64,000 bases of DNA, taken from NCBI RefSeq assembly GCF_902806685.2, contig NC_048538.1:11718001-11782000 (forward strand), given 5' to 3'. Below, one piece after another: positions 59,707 to 64,000 of the stretch. The translations under genes were made by a program, and so were the position numbers. Position 1 is the stretch's first letter; each line of letters starts with the position of its first letter. The notes below the pieces were generated by a model. That model saw only the letters and a list, made by a program, of their open reading frames with translations. It did not search any database and was not told where the DNA came from. Source of the DNA: Maniola hyperantus (taxonomy: Eukaryota > Arthropoda > Insecta > Lepidoptera > Nymphalidae).

Positions 59707-60022
59707 TATTTTTATAAAGGTTCACATATACCCACTACCCATATACCTATAAAACGTTTTCTGTTCCGCTATCGGCTACCGAGATCGAGGCGCCAGTTAA
59801 CGATAAAAACATTTTCGTTATATTAAAAACGGATTCATCACACGAAAAAAGTCGTTATTAAACAAAAGATCGTAAATCAAAAGTGCCGATAAATAAGCTG
59901 CAATAAACCATGCTATCAAGCTGGGCTCATTTTTAAATTATTGGATTCTGGAGATCTCATAGTGCAACATGTGTTTATATTATCATCATCTCCCGTATTT
60001 CGTAACATCAAGTTATGGTCTA

Positions 60023-60409
60023 AGAGCCAGCGCATGCCAGACCTTCCTTATTTTATAAAAACTAAAAGTTTATCTGCGTATTGTCACCAACACTGGGAGG
60101 AACGTTTGTTTGGATCGTGGTGGCTTTGGGAACAGGTAATAAAGGTGTAAAAAATCTTACGCCAAAGTATAAAGTTTTTTTTAAATATTATCTTCAGAAT
60201 AGTATTACAAATCACGTCATGCATTGCCAGACACTTAATTAAAAAAAATTAGACTTTATACTTTGACATGAGATTTTATACACCTTGATTACCTGTCATC
60301 TCCCAAAGGCACCATGATCCAAACAAACGTTACTCCCACTGTTGGGGACAATACGCAGAGAAACTTACAGCTTTTATAAAATAAGGAAGGTCTGGCACGC
60401 GTAGACTCT
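60023..60409. mobile_element. Large foldback element, copy 2
   Basis: AGAGCCAGCGCATGCCAGAC at the left pairs with GGTCTGGCACGCGTAGACTCT at the right, and GGAGGAACGTTTGTTTGGAT with its complement inside. Same family as 43717, with a shorter centre. Confidence 0.85.
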
Positions 60410-60937
60410 CTCTATTACGTACATAGCAGATTGAATACGGAATACTGCGGGGATTTTAATATAACGAAATGCACGGAATAGAAAGGTGCACTCGTATTCA
60501 TACAAGTGTTAAAAAGTCGTAATAGGATTTCGAATCCAATTCCGATCGTTTGCATTTTTTATTATGTTTTTGTGTACACGGGGATTTGTAACTTGTAAAA
60601 ACGATGGTCATATTTTTAGCTACTGCGATTATTTATTCCATTGTCTCTTAATGAAATAGTTGCGTCGTTTTGCAGTCCATAACTTATTAATATTTCATTT
60701 TATTTGGCTTAATTTTTTTTCTGAAAATCCCTACTCAGTATATTTAAATACTGAGAGAAAATAGTCATTATTAGTTTGAAAAAATTTTCTTACTGTATTT
60801 TAATTTTAACATGTAAGGTTCTGTTCAGGCTTTTCGGGTCTTAACGTAGCCGGCACGATGCCGAGTATAGAAATCGATAAGGAATAATATGTGTATAGTT
60901 TGAAAAAAAACTGCCATACCTTTTTCACGAAACCCCG

Positions 60938-61012
60938 CTTCTATCTTAGACTGTATCATCACATACCGCCAGGTGAGATCGCAGTTAAGGGCTAACTTGT
61001 AACGGAATAAAG
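60938..61012 (+). repeat. Fragment of a dispersed lepidopteran repeat
   Basis: TCTTAGACTGTATCATCACA and CCAGGTGAGATCGCAGTTAA followed by GGGCTAACTTGTAA form a wording common as a repeat in lepidopteran DNA, probably a LINE 3' region. The class is not certain. Confidence 0.45.
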
Positions 61013-61046
61013 GAAAGCTTAGAATCCTGATCGACGTGCGAGCTTT

Positions 61047-61160
61047 ACCGCGGTTTTGGTGGCTCCCCGATAAAGCTAGATGGTGGATCACCGTCAGACC
61101 GCGGTTTTGGTGGCTCGCCCGTAAATCTAGTTGGTGAATCATCGCAAGACTATGGTTTTG
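61047..61160 (+). repeat. 51-bp tandem repeat, 2.2 copies
   Basis: ACCGCGGTTTTGGTGGCTCC at 61047 and ACCGCGGTTTTGGTGGCTCG at 61098 start two units 51 bases apart, each going on to a TCTAGWTGGTGRATCA block. A third start (ACTATGGTTTTG) lies at 61149. Confidence 0.8.
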
Positions 61161-61268
61161 CCATGATCCACAAACTCTGCCAATCCGCGTTTGGCCAGGG
61201 TGGCGGACTATGGCACCTTACTCATTCTAAGAGAAGACCCGTTCTCAGGACCGGTGATAGGTTAATCT

Positions 61269-61298
<30 letters not shown>
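61155..61298 (+). mobile_element. SINE 3' portion
   Basis: CTCTGCCAATCCGCGTTTGG, GGACTATGGCACCTTACTCA, TAAGAGAAGACCCGTTCTCA and a (GAT)9 tail match the 3' half of the SINE at 42915. The tRNA-like head is absent. Confidence 0.68.
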
Positions 61299-61299
<1 letters not shown>

Positions 61300-61699
61300 T
61301 CTTTACTGCAAGCTTATGGCTCTTAGGTTTCGCCAACTCAAATCAAGTTACAAGCCAAAAATTCTATAGAATGAAGTAATGTGCTTATTTAAATTTAACA
61401 TTGAGCTCTGAAATTAGGTTAAAGTTTTCAAGTTGTGGACTGTGGTAGAAGATGGGAAACTATTTTCGTATCGGAAGAGTAACCACATATTCCCATCCTT
61501 AACGCTTCACTTCCAGAGTTAATAACCATGTAGACATTTGAAGGTCTATCAAATTTCTAATGAAAATGTTTCCGTAACAATCAAGGAAGTATACCTACAC
61601 CTATAACTATATCTAAGTACCAAATATTAAATCAACGTACATATGTTTCTCTGACGTCATAATCGACACATGAGTAGATAGAAAAATATAACTGTACCA

Positions 61700-62045
61700 A
61701 TCCAATCCATCGGCTTGGATGCGTCCACTGCTTGACATACGTTTTTATATCGCGCTATGATGTGGTCTAGGTATAGGTCTTTTTTGCATCAGTGTTCCCT
61801 ACCACTGATGCTAGAAGGGCATTCGAAACGTTGCGCAAAAACGTTGATAACCATACACGGTGCTCCGCCTTTTCATCCACGCGCTTCCCGCCATCTTCTT
61901 AAAGTCATCGGTCCAACGGGCTAGAGCTCGTTCTACACTGTGCTTACTGCTAGGTACGTGGTATTCACTCCAGAACATAAGCCATCGGTTCTGCGAAAGA
62001 TATGTCTTGCCTACTGCCACTTCAGCGTACTAATCCTTTGAAATA
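61700..62045 (-). mobile_element. RTE-type LINE C-terminal fragment
   Basis: The minus strand reads VGKTYLSQNRW, then ERALARWTDDFKKMAGSAWM (the conserved RWTDD...VAG..WM block of RTE) and, after frame damage, VKQWT near 61730. Old and non-functional. Confidence 0.68.
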
Positions 62046-62425
62046 GTCAGTCACTTTTGTTATTCTGCTAACTTCTTCGTTACGTATTTTATCCCTGACA
62101 AATTCCTATAATTATATACAAATCAAACGTTTTAAATTTCAGGCAATTTAGAATTTCGTCAATTAACTGCCTAACATTAAATTTACTTTATATCCTTTGA
62201 GAAAAGCTTTTACATTCCTTCTTTTAAATCAATAAAGGGTCTACTTTCATTAGCCTTCAAGCAATAAAACCTGGTTTATAGTTATCCGAGACAATGAAAA
62301 TAGGATAATATGTTTTCGTCCAAACTTGGTTGAAATGTTGTTTTAAGAAAAGCAAGGTAACCAGAAAAATTACAAAATTTTCAAATTATCGTAATATTTT
62401 GATACTTCAAGCGAGTATATAATTG

Positions 62426-62650
62426 CTATAGGATGCCCGCGACTTCGTCCGCGTGGATTTAGGTTTTTAAAAATCCCGTGGGAACTCTTTAATTTTGCGG
62501 GATCAAAAGTAGCCTATGTCCTTCCCCGGGATGCGAGCTATCTCTATACCAAATTTCATCAAAATCGGTTAAACGGATGGGCCGTGAAAAGCTAGCAGAC
62601 AGACAAACAGACAGACAGACACACTTTCGCATTTATATTATTAGTATGGA
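62426..62650 (-). mobile_element. Lep1-like Helitron, well preserved
   Basis: GGATGCCCGCGACTTCGTCC to TATTATTAGTATGGA with all inner blocks, including CTTCCCCGGGATGCGAGCTA and the ACAGACAGACAGACAC stretch. It is one of the best preserved copies in the window. Confidence 0.85.
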
Positions 62651-64000
62651 TGTACTTAATTTGATTCTCAGAAACTGCTCTAATGATTGGGATAAAATTC
62701 TGTGTCTAGATGATGGAATTTCTACCCAGTTTACCTGGTTTATCCGATATACATATGGTTTCGTGCCTGAGAAAAAAGCCTAAAAGTTGCCGCGTGAAGC
62801 TCGGTCGCTCACTGGTACTAATTTCTAATCACATAGGCATTATTGGCCAATTATTTTCCCAAGAAAACTCCTACTATTATGTGATGAATGGAAAGGGGTG
62901 TTGGAAATATTTAGTCGTTATAGGAAACGCAGCTTTTATTATTTTTTATATTCGACGCGGACGGAAGGTTGAAAAAACAACAGCTCATTTGGTGTGGTAT
63001 TTCGAGGAATCAGATAGGTACGCTAAATATCTAAGAAATCAGGTATATTAAAATCTAAAATGCTTGTGCTACATAATTAATATCAGTAGTTGCCAAGGCT
63101 AATGCAAAATCGCAGTCAAAAAGTATGTAGTAAAAACTAATTTATGTTCCTAACATTAATATAAAAATCACAAAGCTTTCACTTCTCCAAATTTACAAAA
63201 GTTAAAAAGTCGTTTGCTCGTTCGCTCTACACGTAAAGGTATTCGCGTGAAATTATTCCTTTCATGCAAAAATTACCGGCATGTAAATGCAAATTTATAA
63301 TTGAATTAAATTAATATTTGCGGGTTTAACTCTCGCCGACGGAATTGCGGGTAATTATACCAATTTGTATTACTCTTTATTGTTCCAAGAGTTATGCGAA
63401 AGATTTAATAAACGTGAAAAATTTGTTATCCTTACCTCCCCGCCTGTGTTGTCATAAAACTACGACACTGAAGCTATCAAAGGCGCTCTAATAAAAGCAG
63501 AGTAACAAAGCGGAATACAACAGTACAGTAGGCTCTACTACATACGATTGTAATCCTTACAAGTTCTAACAGAAAGGCTAAAGTACGATGGAATTACAAA
63601 AGTACTGAGTAGCCCACCGTACAGGGCGTAACTTTGTATGCAGCGTTGTTTTCATTGATGACTTTCTCTTCCTCTTTTAATTTACCTCTCACATGCAAAT
63701 ATGTTTCATTATTTTTTCGATACTTTTATCATCAGTATTTTATAAGGATTTTTATAAAAATATTGTCAAAACAATGAAAACTTTTAATCAGCACTATTTT
63801 TTTTGTTAAATAATAGTATGAATAAGTAGATAGCAAAGTAAGATATTAGATACCTATTGAACTACATATTGACTTAATTTGAAAGGCTCTTAATAATAAT
63901 CATTTCTCAATAAATTGAAAACATTTTATTATAACGGAAATCAGTCCATTTAACTTTTTTGTGTTATTTTCCCCAAAAATTAGGCATATTTTGGATGGTT
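62651..64000. other. No gene seen up to the window end
   Basis: The frame at 62710-63051 is 113 codons but starts inside repeat-flanking DNA and matches nothing I know. The rest is AT-rich. Confidence 0.5.

Larger units (their letters stand above)
43496..64000 (+). other. Rbp6: Rbp6 intron downstream of the exon (runs off the window)
   Basis: No continuation of RRM2 (the expected DAMLMFDK and RGFGFVTF stretches) was found in any frame down to the window end. At least 20.5 kb after the donor is therefore intron. It holds foldback elements, Helitrons, MITEs and RTE ends, listed separately. Long introns in Musashi-family genes are usual. Confidence 0.75.

Noticed and set aside
60825..61142. 105-codon minus-strand frame with an internal repeat
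   Set aside because: The protein repeat is only the 51-bp tandem repeat translated.
61271..61297. Direct repeats that might suggest a CRISPR-like array
   Set aside because: GAT and GACA tracts are simple microsatellites without spacers, and the DNA is eukaryotic.
62710..63051. 113-codon plus-strand frame
   Set aside because: No domain recognised, no splice context and it sits beside a Helitron. Kept only as a remark in the region entry.

Overview
This window looks like nuclear DNA from a moth or butterfly (Lepidoptera). It is AT-rich and almost free of coding sequence. It is crowded with repeats typical of that order: Lep1-like Helitrons ending in CTAG before a T, 3' ends of RTE-type LINEs followed by (GAT)n, a tRNA-headed SINE, and many small inverted-repeat elements. 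The species cannot be told from the sequence.

One host exon is certain. Positions 43397-43489 (+) encode the start of the second RNA-recognition motif of a Musashi-family protein, and the match is best to Rbp6. The exon has a textbook branch point, acceptor and donor. No other Rbp6 exon was found, so the exon sits alone between very long introns: more than 20 kb downstream and probably more than 30 kb upstream. A CpG-rich island at about 8330-9060, with several good splice donors after it, could be a promoter and first exon. A second, smaller GC-rich block at 24540-24745 carries an initiator-like sequence and an NRF-1/Ewg-like palindrome. Linking either one to Rbp6 is inference.

The rest is mostly mobile DNA. 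Positions 1-9 kb hold Helitron, SINE and MITE fragments and a CpG-rich block with 21-bp tandem units. Positions 9-33 kb are sparse, with scattered MITEs, Helitrons and two RTE LINE fragments. Positions 33057-35573 are a complete-ended PIF/Harbinger transposon: TAA target duplication, GC-rich terminal repeats and the remains of a transposase gene. It is stuffed with later insertions (a 480-bp repeat with a (GACA)n tract, an RTE tail and several Helitron pieces). At 40659-41337 a minus-strand reading frame of unknown identity is broken at a run of seven Cs. Just after the Rbp6 exon lie two strong foldback elements at 43717-44164 and 44294-44492. Positions 50-64 kb are again dense in Helitrons, with a second copy of the large foldback element, more MITEs and RTE ends.

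No tRNA or rRNA gene, CRISPR array, virus-derived gene or complete protein-coding gene was found. Most open frames in the window are chance frames or lie inside repeats.
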